DNA of 64,000 bases, taken from assembly GCF_000382885.1 (NCBI RefSeq), contig NZ_CAVK010000072.1:62001-126000 (forward strand), given 5' to 3'. The DNA is from Sphingobium indicum BiD32. Its GTDB lineage: Bacteria; Pseudomonadota; Alphaproteobacteria; Sphingomonadales; Sphingomonadaceae. The notes below the pieces were generated by a model that worked only from the letters and a program-made list of their open reading frames with translations, did not search any database and was not told the origin of the DNA. Below are positions 15,834-24,376 of this stretch, one piece after another. Made by a program: the position numbers and the translations under genes. Positions within the stretch are counted from its first letter, which is position 1, and the number at the start of each line of letters is the position of its first letter.

Positions 15834-16381
15834 ACGGTACTTCAGGAACGGGGCTTTGGCCGTGGTTGTGAGCAGGTCTCGGCGCGTCGGCTCACCCGCT
15901 TTGACATGATACGGCGCAATGCACGGTATTTCAGGAACGCCCGAAATGCGGTCATCAACTGCCCCTCCCCTCCCCGTTTCCTCTCAACGGGTCTGGATAC
16001 GGACGGGAGCAATGTGGTGGACGCGCAAAGCAATGGGGCCTTCTCGATATGCTTGAGGCGACGCAAAGGGGGGAGTTCCTATCGGGCAATGCGTTCCCGT
16101 AGTACCGTCATGGCAACAGCGCGCTCCACGCTTCCCACTCACGTCACGCCGTTCAATGCTTTCAAAATGCGCTTGGTGACCGCGGGGCGCGAGCCTGCGT
16201 GTGTCTTGAGACGCAGGTGGCTCGCTGGGTCGAGGTTGGAAGCGGCCAGCGGGGCAGGGCCATTGGTTCGGGAGGCGGGCGTGGTCGCAGGCGGTACTTC
16301 AGGAACGGACGATCAAGGCCGCTAGGTCGAGGGCAGGGGCCTCGGGTCATCTCGATCCAAGGAGCGTTTCTGAAAGACCGT
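15834..16381. repeat. Five dispersed iteron copies
   Basis: Copies in inverted orientation at 15834-15850, 15923-15939 and 16291-16307, and in direct orientation at 16092-16108 and 16365-16381, all close to CGTTCCTGAAATACCGT. They are irregularly spaced and lie between the array and the repA stop. Dispersed extra iterons typically titrate the initiator and take part in handcuffing-type copy control. Confidence 0.75.
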
Positions 16382-16402
16382 CCTGGCAGGCGAGCGCTCG
16401 AG

Positions 16403-17527
16403 TTAACCTGCCGGACGCTGCTTTGAGCAGAAGGTTGCAAAGATCTGGGTAATGTTCTTCGCATTGAAGGCAATTTCACGCTGACGCAGGAAACCGCGAA
16501 AATCGTCGGCAACCAGGCCATGATCTCGTTGCGGGCTAGGTAGATTCGCCCTGGCGATCGCTCCGAAGGCGGAATGTGCAATATGGCCGCTACCGGGAAA
16601 TTCTATCACCGCCTCATCTTCCGCCGGGCTGCGTTGCGCAGGCGGCATGGCCGAAGGTGGGGCAGGGGAAGGGGAGGGCTTTGTGGCCTCTTCGGATAGC
16701 TCCCGTTCACGGCGGGTCATGCGCAGAAACGGTTCCGCATCGCCTCGCAGCTCGATCTCCAGAGCATAGCCGGGAAGGGCGTTCTCTCTCGCGATCTTGG
16801 ACATTTCGAACTTGAACCTGCGATAATCGCCCTCGGCGCCCGATTTTTCGAAGAGCGTAGGCATGGAAATCGCGAAGCCATCGGTGCCGGCTCCGCCGGC
16901 ATGCTTGCGGGCAACGCGGTACAGCCAGCGCTCGCGGCCGCCGGTGAGCGAAAAATAGGCGGGATCGATGGCGAGGACCCCGCCATCCATAAGCACGCCA
17001 TCGTAAAACCATTTGGCGAGCGTGATCCGCATTCCGCGAACGCTTCCGGAGCGGTCCTTGAGTTGGCTGTAGCTGTCGATCCACGAGAACGTCGTCTCTA
17101 CCGCGTCGCCCGAGCGTATATTCGTCTTGACGGTGGTCGACTGCAGCCGGTCCAGGGCATTGCCAAGCAGGTCGTAGGCTCGGCCACCGACTTCGCGCTT
17201 GAGTGTCCTGAGCATATCGTAGGGTACGACATGCAAGGTCTGGGGGATATCGTTCGTGCCGCGCCGCTTGTGCTCGATAAGAACCGAGGCGCAGTAGATC
17301 AGGATGTCGAGATCATAGATCGTCGCCAGACCATATTCCGAGTTCGCCGACACGTGAACGGTGATTTTTTTGTCGGGGCTGACATAGTCGATCGGCTTCA
17401 GGCGCTTGCGTTTGGACAGGGAGAAGAACGGCCGCTCCATCGTCTCGCGCTGATCCCGCAGAGGTAGCGCAGTCAGTTGGGGGAGGAATAGGTCTACCTG
17501 ACCGTCTTCGCGGAAATCCTGTGGCAT
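16403..17527 (-). CDS. repA: Plasmid replication initiator protein RepA (RPA family, PF10134)
   Basis: 374 aa. Initiates plasmid replication by binding the adjacent iterons. The RPA domain spans about residues 30-260, with IDYVSPDKKITVHVSANSEY, GLATIYDLDILIYCASVLIE, and GRERWLYRVARKHAGG as landmarks. The ATG at 17527 is preferred over the longer open frame because the extra codons run through the 22-bp palindrome. The C-terminal 80 residues are proline-rich and variable. The gene follows parA and parB on the same strand, giving a parA-parB-repA order that parallels repABC but with a different initiator. Confidence 0.9.
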   Translation of the reverse strand: MPQDFREDGQVDLFLPQLTALPLRDQRETMERPFFSLSKRKRLKPIDYVSPDKKITVHVSANSEYGLATIYDLDILIYCASVLIEHKRRGTNDIPQTLHVVPYDMLRTLKREVGGRAYDLLGNALDRLQSTTVKTNIRSGDAVETTFSWIDSYSQLKDRSGSVRGMRITLAKWFYDGVLMDGGVLAIDPAYFSLTGGRERWLYRVARKHAGGAGTDGFAISMPTLFEKSGAEGDYRRFKFEMSKIARENALPGYALEIELRGDAEPFLRMTRRERELSEEATKPSPSPAPPSAMPPAQRSPAEDEAVIEFPGSGHIAHSAFGAIARANLPSPQRDHGLVADDFRGFLRQREIAFNAKNITQIFATFCSKQRPAG

Positions 17528-17543
17528 CTCGTGTCCTGCGGAA

Positions 17544-17565
17544 GGAGTAAAACGCGTTTTACTCC
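17544..17565. repeat. parS-like palindrome, copy 2 (22 bp perfect)
   Basis: A perfect 22-bp palindrome (arm GGAGTAAAACG) between parB and repA, 17 bases before the repA ATG; its central 16 bases are identical to 15517-15532. The position matches parS sites in repABC-type operons between repB and repC. It could also act as an operator for repA. Confidence 0.65.
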
Positions 17566-17607
17566 CAATCAACTATCTGAAAATAAACCATTATATCTGT
17601 TTCAACA

Positions 17608-18687
17608 TCAGTTTCGGGAGAACTTCGCACTCTCGATCACGGGCCGCAAAGCATCGAGGATCTCATCGACGGAGGTCGCGCCTTTCGGGTTGATATTGAT
17701 CGTGATTCCCTTTGCCTTTGTATCGGTCAGGACCTGTCCCAGCTCCTGACCCGTAGGCGCCGTCAGTGTCGGGCGAGGGCGCGCGGCCGGCTTCGCCTTC
17801 GGAACCTGTGCGGCTGCAGCGAGGCGCTCGCAGACCTTGCTTCCCTCGATCCGGCTCTGTCCGGCAGCCTTCAGCGCCCGCTGCTCCTCGCAAAGGGCGA
17901 GGGCGACGGCGATGATGTTGTCGCGATATCGTTCGTCCTTGAGCAGCGGAGAAAGGCGCATCCCGTGGCGCACCTTGAGATCCGCAGGATCGGCAAAGGC
18001 GTCGATAACCTCGTCCGGCAGCTCTGCGAGCTGCAGGAGATTGTGGAGGTTCTGTTTGGGGATCGCCAGACGCTCGGCCATCTGCGTGCGAACACCGTTG
18101 TAATAGGTCTCTGCCGCATGCCGATAATTGCGGGCGCGCTCGAGATCGGTGACGTCCTCGCGTTCGCGGTTCTCGAGATCGGCAAGCCTGAAGGCACCTT
18201 CATCATCGAGCGTCTCGATACGGGCAACGAGCTCGATCTCGGAGTGATTGTTGGCGTGCAGCCAGGAAATCGAGAAATGTCGCCGCGTGCCAACGATCAA
18301 TTCGTAGGGGTGGTCGCCATTCGGTGTACGCCGCACGACGACAGGTTCACGATTGGTGCCTTCCTCACGGATCGACTCGATCAGGGAGGAGCAGCGTTCG
18401 TAGCTGAGCGCCGCGTAATCACGGGCATTACCCGGCCAAATCGAGCACTCCGATGGCTTCAGGCGAAGCGTGGGGCGTTTGACGGTGCGTGCAATTTCAT
18501 CGAACGCGATCCCGCGCCGTTCGAGAAAAGAGGGGGCGGCGATTTCCTCTGCCGGCTTCTCGCGAACAGCGGGTTCCTGAGTGTCGAGGACGGCGGCAGG
18601 CGCGGTCGGCGCCGGTGCCGGCGTCGTGCCGATGCTCTCGATGGCGTTTGCCAGTAAGCTCCGCCGCTTGCCCCCCGCGCTGCTCAT
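17608..18687 (-). CDS. parB: Plasmid partition protein ParB (RepB-like)
   Basis: 359 aa centromere-binding protein. The ParB/Sulfiredoxin-like domain is at residues 75-175, with SLIESIREEGTNREPVVVRR and the CTPase-type motif GTRRHFSISWL (variant of GERRxR). An HTH segment follows (TQMAERLAIPKQNLHNLLQL). The N-terminal SAGGKRRSLLANAIES box resembles RepB proteins of repABC plasmids. The ATG overlaps the parA stop by four bases. Likely binds the palindromes at 15.5 and 17.5 kb. Confidence 0.9.
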   Translation of the reverse strand: MSSAGGKRRSLLANAIESIGTTPAPAPTAPAAVLDTQEPAVREKPAEEIAAPSFLERRGIAFDEIARTVKRPTLRLKPSECSIWPGNARDYAALSYERCSSLIESIREEGTNREPVVVRRTPNGDHPYELIVGTRRHFSISWLHANNHSEIELVARIETLDDEGAFRLADLENREREDVTDLERARNYRHAAETYYNGVRTQMAERLAIPKQNLHNLLQLAELPDEVIDAFADPADLKVRHGMRLSPLLKDERYRDNIIAVALALCEEQRALKAAGQSRIEGSKVCERLAAAAQVPKAKPAARPRPTLTAPTGQELGQVLTDTKAKGITININPKGATSVDEILDALRPVIESAKFSRN

Positions 18688-19886
18688 GCCGCCTCCGTCA
18701 GTCTATCGGTGCCAAGCTGTGCCATGCGTGACGGCCATTGCTTGCAGATATCCTTCTCGAGTTCGCGGAACACCATGTTGAGATTGTCCCGGCAGCGAAT
18801 GTAGGTCTGGTGTGAGCCGTAGGGCTTGTTGATCTCGTAGATCGACGACATCGATAGCCCCGCGTTCTTGATTTCCTCGGACAGGAGGATCGGGGTGGAA
18901 AGCATTTGCCCTGCATAGGTCTTCTCCATGACCTGCAGCATCTGCGCCTCGTTCGTGCGACTGGGCTGAAACATGGTGCAGACAACCCGAATGAATCCAT
19001 AGTCGATCGAAGTGTCGAATTTGGACACGAGGTCGACAGCTTCCCTGCACGTTTGCATGAAATGGATCGTCGACAGATAATCGAGCTGCCGGGCAGGGAC
19101 GGGGATCAGCAGCCCATCGGCTGCGGTCAGAGTGTTAACGCCGAGAAAGCCCATGGCCGGCGGTGGGTCGAGAATGACGACATCATAATCGAGCCGGACC
19201 TCCTCAAGTCCGATCCGCAGCATGCGGAACGCACCGGCAATCGCTGTGGGGCCTTCCTCGATCGTGGCCGTCAGTTCCCATTCGGTATCCTGCAGCCCCA
19301 GGTTCGCCGGACAGATATCGATATTGGGCCAGGCAGTCTTCTGGATCGTCTTGCGCAATGAGTTGGCCTCGTCGATCCGCGGTGACAGAAAATTGGACAG
19401 CGTGTGGGTCTCGTCGACCAGGGCCTCAAGGTTCACGTCGAACATCACGCTCATTGACGCTTGTGGATCGCAGTCCACGACCAGGACGCGATAACCGCGT
19501 AGCGCCAGGTAGTCCGCCAGGTGCTTGCCGGTTGTCGATTTGCTCACGCCGCCTTTGAAATTCTGCACGGCGATGACGACGGCCCGTTCAGCGGGCAACT
19601 TGCCCATCTTGATGCCAAGCGCCTCGCGGATGGCGATCAGATCCTCAACCGTATAAAATCGCCGACCGTTGGCGGCCGTCTTGGGAGCTGGCAGCCTGCC
19701 ACGCGCTTCTGCCTTGGAGAGAGCTTCTGGCGTTCGCCCGAGAAACTCCGCTGCTACCGAGGCACCCATGGAAATGTTGAGGGTCTTGCGGTCGGATGGG
19801 TCGATGGCGGCTTGCCGCAACACCGTCTTGGCATTCTCGCACGAGGTGATCATCGCATCGAGAATCTGACCCGACAGCATGAGCAT
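18684..19886 (-). CDS. parA: Plasmid partition ATPase ParA (type Ia, with HTH)
   Basis: 400 aa. An N-terminal MerR-like HTH (residues 40-95) precedes the deviant Walker A box KGGVSKSTT (111-119), the A' box VLVVDCDPQAS (about 135-145) and Walker B VVILDPPPAMG. The HTH and length make it a type Ia ParA, which usually autoregulates its operon as well as moving ParB-DNA complexes. Starts at ATG 19886 with AAGGGGG upstream. First gene of parA-parB-repA. Confidence 0.92.
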   Translation of the reverse strand: MLMLSGQILDAMITSCENAKTVLRQAAIDPSDRKTLNISMGASVAAEFLGRTPEALSKAEARGRLPAPKTAANGRRFYTVEDLIAIREALGIKMGKLPAERAVVIAVQNFKGGVSKSTTGKHLADYLALRGYRVLVVDCDPQASMSVMFDVNLEALVDETHTLSNFLSPRIDEANSLRKTIQKTAWPNIDICPANLGLQDTEWELTATIEEGPTAIAGAFRMLRIGLEEVRLDYDVVILDPPPAMGFLGVNTLTAADGLLIPVPARQLDYLSTIHFMQTCREAVDLVSKFDTSIDYGFIRVVCTMFQPSRTNEAQMLQVMEKTYAGQMLSTPILLSEEIKNAGLSMSSIYEINKPYGSHQTYIRCRDNLNMVFRELEKDICKQWPSRMAQLGTDRLTEAA

Positions 19887-20441
19887 GTCCCCCTTCTCAG
19901 TCTAAATTAGCCATGGTTCGTGAAAAAGGCCGCAAAATCACCCTCAATCCCGGACAGCTATGCCAAAGAGAGGGGGGCTAGTCAATTCCAGTGCGGATTT
20001 GGCAGGTTTGCCGGGACAAGGCGTTCATATCGGCATGAGTCAGGGACGATCGGACGCCGAGTGAAAATCCAACAAAATTCATGAAAAGAACAGGATTTTT
20101 TGCGTATCGGCAAAGACTATTCGCCCAATCCACCAAGCTTAGCGCCGCGTCCTGCAATTGGCTTGGCATATACGCGCGGCATTACGCCCGATGCGAATCG
20201 GTGCGGGGCAGAATTGTCAGTCAGCATGATGCTTCAGGTTTCGCGGAGTTCGTCGAACAGGGAGGGCTGGGCGTGCGGCAGGCCCCCCAAGAAGCCAGAT
20301 CGCAAAAGATAAGCGGCTTTGGCCTCTCTCCATATGGCGTGACCTCTCGGCTCAAGCACGCCCCATTCTTCACGCCTGCGGTTCGTCTTTTGAGAGCGGT
20401 AAAGCGGAGAAGGGGGTGAGGGGGTAATCAGGAGCAAGTTC
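19887..20441. other. Divergent intergenic region between parA and the primase-like gene, 555 bases
   Basis: Should contain the parA operon promoter and ParA operator. AAAATCC at 20064-20070 and GGATTTT at 20093-20099 form an inverted repeat followed by T residues, a possible terminator or operator. A purine box GCGGAGAAGGGGGTGAGGGGG at 20404-20424 (given as GCGGAGAAGGGGG then TGAGGGGG) precedes the next gene and resembles the leader boxes described elsewhere, but lacks the hairpin and spacing. No coding sequence recognised. Confidence 0.45.
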
Positions 20442-21296
20442 ATGCCGCTTACCGCCAACAGACCATCCCAGGAACTTATTGATCTTGTCGGGGCGCTTGG
20501 CGGAGCCTGGCACGGGCGCACCGCCATGTGTCTTTGCCCGGCGCATGCCGATCACACACCGAGCCTGTCGATCCGACAGGGTGATCGGGGCCTTCTTGTA
20601 ACCTGCTTTGCCGGCTGCGATCGCGAAGACGTTCTTCGCGAACTGCGCCGAGTGCCGATCCGGCAGCCGTTTTCGTACCGGGACAGCCCGGCTTCCGGGG
20701 CAGGGAATGCCATTCGGCTATGGGAACAGGCATTGCCCCTCGCGGGAACTCTCGCCGAGCGTTACCTGAGACAGCGCGGGCTTGAACCGCCGGCCAGCGA
20801 TCTCCGCTTCCATCCGCGCTGTCCCTACAAGCCCAAGCCCTGGACAACATATCATCCTGCGCTCATCGTGGCAGTGCGCGAAGGCAGGCGCCTGACTGCC
20901 ATCCAGCGGATATTCCTCGACCCCGTCACCGGATACTACCGCAAGAAGCTCATGCTCGGACGGCCGGGGCGCGGTGCCTGGCAGGGCGCAGGGCAGGGCG
21001 CCACCGTGCTTGCCCTTGCCGAAGGTCTTGAAACGGCGCACGCCTTCACGCTTCTTGAGGGAGTCCCTTGCTGGGCGAGCCTTGGTGCCAGACGCCTCGA
21101 CCAGATTCTGTTGCCGAACTCCCTGACCAAATTGATCCTCGCCGCGGACAATGATGTCGAAGGCGAATTGGCGGCTGAGCGCGCCGCATTGCGATATGCC
21201 AGGCCTGGTCTGGAGATCATGCGTGTGGTGCCGCAGGGCGTCAAAGACTGGGCCAAGGTGCTGGAGGCCAGGCACGGAATTTCTTCAGTTCGTTGA
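20442..21296 (+). CDS. CHC2 zinc-finger / Toprim primase-like protein
   Basis: 284 aa. N-terminal CHC2-type zinc finger (CLCPAHADHTPSLSIRQGD then LVTCFAGC, residues 30-66). A C-terminal Toprim_3 domain follows, with the acidic LALAEGLETAHAFTLL (residues 190-205) and LILAADNDVEGELAAERA (228-245). This is the compact plasmid/phage primase-type architecture (DUF7146-like) with no helicase domain. It may prime plasmid replication or transfer, but catalytic activity is not proven. Start ATG 20442 has GGAG ten bases upstream. Confidence 0.85.
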   Translation: MPLTANRPSQELIDLVGALGGAWHGRTAMCLCPAHADHTPSLSIRQGDRGLLVTCFAGCDREDVLRELRRVPIRQPFSYRDSPASGAGNAIRLWEQALPLAGTLAERYLRQRGLEPPASDLRFHPRCPYKPKPWTTYHPALIVAVREGRRLTAIQRIFLDPVTGYYRKKLMLGRPGRGAWQGAGQGATVLALAEGLETAHAFTLLEGVPCWASLGARRLDQILLPNSLTKLILAADNDVEGELAAERAALRYARPGLEIMRVVPQGVKDWAKVLEARHGISSVR

Positions 21297-21623
21297 CCTG
21301 GCTCGGCCCGAGGCTCAGCCAGTCATTTTATCATCCTGGTTTGCCGCTTGAACTCCGGCCAGAGCTACCACTCCCTATTTGGCGTTTATCAAGGCTCCTT
21401 TGACACGTCGGCGCATTTTCTTGCGACCGACGGCGCTTGGCCACTTTAGCAGAAGCAGCTGGAACCCAGCCGTCTGAGGCAAACCTTCTTGGAGGTGAGA
21501 AGCGGTAAGCGCAGGTTGGCGTTTTTTCAGGCTTTTCTTCGCCCGGTGCTGTGGCGTTCCCTCCGCGACTGAGGCTATTCAGGTCGCGCGACCTCGGTGC
21601 GGGTGCGCACGTAATCGTAGAGT
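21297..21623. other. Intergenic region, 327 bases
   Basis: Nothing recognised on either strand. Includes the promoter region of the following ATPase gene. Confidence 0.4.
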
Positions 21624-24302
21624 ATGGGGTTGGTTGGAATGGCAAAAGGATTGGTCGATTGGGCTCTCGAGCAGCCGGCATGGGTCAGCGATTGCCTTCG
21701 CCGCATTGCGCTGGCCGCCGACAATCTTCTTGAGGACCAGGAATTCGAGACGATTGCTGCCAGCGTCCGACATGCCGCGGGCGCTGGTCCTGCCCCCGCG
21801 GAGAGCCTGCCTATCTCGGCATCGCATATCGGCGCGGGGACTTCGGAGCAAAGACGAACCGTCCTTGCCCAATTGGGGCCAGTCCAACATATCGACCGGC
21901 TGGCACCCGAGCAGCGACTGCGAATGGCACCCGAGGGTATCACGCTCGTCTATGGTGAAAATGGCAGCGGCAAGAGTGGCTACACGCGCATTGCCAAGCG
22001 TCTATGCCGAAGTCTGTCAGCCGATCAACTGCGCGGCAATGTTTTCGCATCCGGAACAGCCGGGCCGATGCGAGTGGAAGTGCGGTATCGGGTGGGAGAC
22101 GACGATGTCTCTACTCTCGATTGGGATCCCTCGTCTGCGGCGCCTGCCATTCTCCGTCAGATCTCGGTTTTCGATAGCCACAATGCCCGCCTTTATGTCG
22201 ATGGCGAGAACCGGATCGCCTACCTGCCGCGCGAACTCGCCATTCTCGAGCATCATGGCGATCTCTGTCAGCGCCTGGGGCAGCGGTTCGGCACCGACGA
22301 AAAACAGCTGGCAACCAGAATGAAGGTCCCGTTGCCCGCCGGCTACACACCGGGCACGGCCGCCACCGCCATGTTGGCGAGACTGGACGCGAAGAGCGCT
22401 TCGCTGCCCAGCGAGGATGATCTTCGGTCATTGGCGGCATTGACCGAAGAGGAGCAGCAGGAGCTGGTGTCGCTTGCCGCCGAGCTCGCCTCCGATCCTG
22501 TGGCCATGGCCGCGGTTTGCCGCCGGGGCGTAACCCTGCTCACCCGCGTCGCCGAAGTGTTCGATTTGCTGGACACCGAACTGTCGCAAGGTGTCGGCGA
22601 CGCGCTGTGCGAAGCGCGCAAGGAATTCGATGCGGCAGCGCAAGCGGCTCGCCTGTCTGCCAGCGGGGAGTTCGGCGCCGAGCCGATCCCCGGGGTAGGC
22701 GGCGATGCCTGGCGGGTTTTGTTTGAAGCCGCGCGGGCTTTCGCGACCAATGGCACTGAACCCCAAAGCGAGCGGCTCCCGGACGCCGAGGGTGATCTTT
22801 GCCTGCTCTGCCTCGAGCCGCTATCTCCTTCGGCGGCAATGCGTCTCGCTCGCTTCAACGCATTCGTGCGCAGTGATGCCGCCCGCCGATCCGATGCTGC
22901 GCGCGATCGCCTGAAGACGCTCACCGACAAGGTCGCTGCCGCTACGGTGCCGGCCGGCGACGTGGTCGCGGACAGCCTTGCGGCCTATGGTGCGCTCGCC
23001 GAGGACAGGGCCACGCTCGTCCAACAGATCACGGACATGATCTCTCAGTTCACAGCGCGTCGCGGCTCGCTGCTCAATAGCGCGCTCCCGTCCGTTGCCG
23101 CGCTATCCGCGGCCGAGATCCTGAGCCGGATCAGGAACGAATGTGACCTGCTGGAGGCCGAGGCGGCGGGCCTGCACAGCAGCGCTTCTCATGCCTCCGT
23201 CCTCGACGCCAAACGCGCCCGCCTGTCGGAGCTCAAGGACCGCCAGAAACTCGCTCACGATCTGCAGACGGTGCTTCAACGCCGGAGCGATGCGGTCGCG
23301 CATAGGGCGCTTGGCAACTGCATTGCGCAGGTAGCAACCCGCGCGATTTCCACGCAGATAACAGCTCTGCGCAAGATGCTGGTGACCGAGGAGTTGCAGA
23401 AGCGGATCCTCGAGGAGATCCGCGCCTTCGAACTGTCGCATATTCCCTTCACGGTGTCCGATTCCAGTTCGGGCGGCCAGAGCCTTTTCTCGGTTGGACT
23501 GAAGGGTGCGGGCAAGATCAAGACGAACCAGATACTCTCGGAAGGCGAGCAACGCGCACTCGCGCTAGCTTGCTTCCTTGCGGAAATCGGCGGAGACGAT
23601 GCGCGCTACGGCATTATCGTCGACGATCCGGTGTCGTCACTCGATCACTTGCGCGTGAGGAAGGTCGCCCAACGGCTCGTCGCGGAAGCCGCCAAAGGCC
23701 GCCAGGTCATAATTTTCACCCACAACATCGTCTTCTTCAACGAAGTCGTCTCCGAAGCGGCGCGCCTTGGTGGAGCAACGCCCCTCGTGAAATCGATTGT
23801 GCGAAAGACGGAGGCCGATGGCTTCGGTGTGATCGAGGAAAACAGCGAGCCTTGGGTCGCGGATCTCAATGCGCGCCTTACGGACCTTCGCACGCGCGTA
23901 GGTGAACTTGGCTCGCTGACTGATTTCGATACCGCTGCCTACCGCCGGCTCGCAAAGGACTTTTACTCCGATCTCAGGGAATCCTGGGAGCGTGCGGTGG
24001 AGGAGCTCGTCCTCGCCAAGACAGTCGTGCGCTTCGTTCCCGACGTCATGACCGCGCGCTTGAAAGAAGTCAGTGTTACCGACGAGGACTACAAGACCAT
24101 CCACTTCGCCATGAAACGCGCATCGGAACGCTCAGGTCACGATATGTCGGCGGGGCGTGACATCCCGCAGCCCATGCCAACCGAGATGGCGGCAGACCTC
24201 AAGGTTCTCGACGACTTCCGGATCGACTATGCAAAGCGCAGGAAGGCCGTGAGCGCCGTCCGGACGGCTCTTGAGCAACCTGTTCAGGCAGGCCTTATCT
24301 AG
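21624..24302 (+). CDS. AAA_13/SMC-like ATPase, possible stand-alone defence protein
   Basis: 892 aa ABC/SMC-type ATPase. Walker A GENGSGKSGYTRIAKRLCR near residue 111; a long helical middle with LCLLCLEPLSP near residue 393 (a CxxC-like pair that could be a zinc hook); ABC signature ILSEGEQRALAL near 638; Walker B YGIIVDDPVSSLD near 663; and switch histidine in IIFTHNIVFF. The layout resembles the ATPase part of RloC/PrrC-type anticodon nucleases and other AAA_13 proteins, but I see no nuclease domain in the C-terminal 200 residues. Function unknown; phage defence or DNA-end sensing is inference. ATG 21639 is an alternative start. Convergent with the YhaN-like gene. Confidence 0.7.
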   Translation: MGLVGMAKGLVDWALEQPAWVSDCLRRIALAADNLLEDQEFETIAASVRHAAGAGPAPAESLPISASHIGAGTSEQRRTVLAQLGPVQHIDRLAPEQRLRMAPEGITLVYGENGSGKSGYTRIAKRLCRSLSADQLRGNVFASGTAGPMRVEVRYRVGDDDVSTLDWDPSSAAPAILRQISVFDSHNARLYVDGENRIAYLPRELAILEHHGDLCQRLGQRFGTDEKQLATRMKVPLPAGYTPGTAATAMLARLDAKSASLPSEDDLRSLAALTEEEQQELVSLAAELASDPVAMAAVCRRGVTLLTRVAEVFDLLDTELSQGVGDALCEARKEFDAAAQAARLSASGEFGAEPIPGVGGDAWRVLFEAARAFATNGTEPQSERLPDAEGDLCLLCLEPLSPSAAMRLARFNAFVRSDAARRSDAARDRLKTLTDKVAAATVPAGDVVADSLAAYGALAEDRATLVQQITDMISQFTARRGSLLNSALPSVAALSAAEILSRIRNECDLLEAEAAGLHSSASHASVLDAKRARLSELKDRQKLAHDLQTVLQRRSDAVAHRALGNCIAQVATRAISTQITALRKMLVTEELQKRILEEIRAFELSHIPFTVSDSSSGGQSLFSVGLKGAGKIKTNQILSEGEQRALALACFLAEIGGDDARYGIIVDDPVSSLDHLRVRKVAQRLVAEAAKGRQVIIFTHNIVFFNEVVSEAARLGGATPLVKSIVRKTEADGFGVIEENSEPWVADLNARLTDLRTRVGELGSLTDFDTAAYRRLAKDFYSDLRESWERAVEELVLAKTVVRFVPDVMTARLKEVSVTDEDYKTIHFAMKRASERSGHDMSAGRDIPQPMPTEMAADLKVLDDFRIDYAKRRKAVSAVRTALEQPVQAGLI

Positions 24303-24376
24303 GCGGCGGCCATCTTAGTGGCATGCAAATGGGGCGGGAATCGTTTTCCGCGCTATCGAGGGGGCAAAGACATCGG

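Larger units (their letters stand above)
15231..16402. other. Candidate plasmid replication origin (oriV)
   Basis: No coding sequence is supported over this stretch next to repA. It holds an AT-rich segment (about 15231-15320), a possible DnaA box (TGTGGATTG at 15322-15330, two mismatches from TGTGGATAA), a run of five direct iterons (15376-15480), a parS-like palindrome (15517-15532), and five more iteron copies in both orientations up to 16381. RPA-family initiators bind such iterons; the arrangement of AT-rich DNA, DnaA box and helically phased iterons is that of an iteron plasmid origin. Confidence 0.75.
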
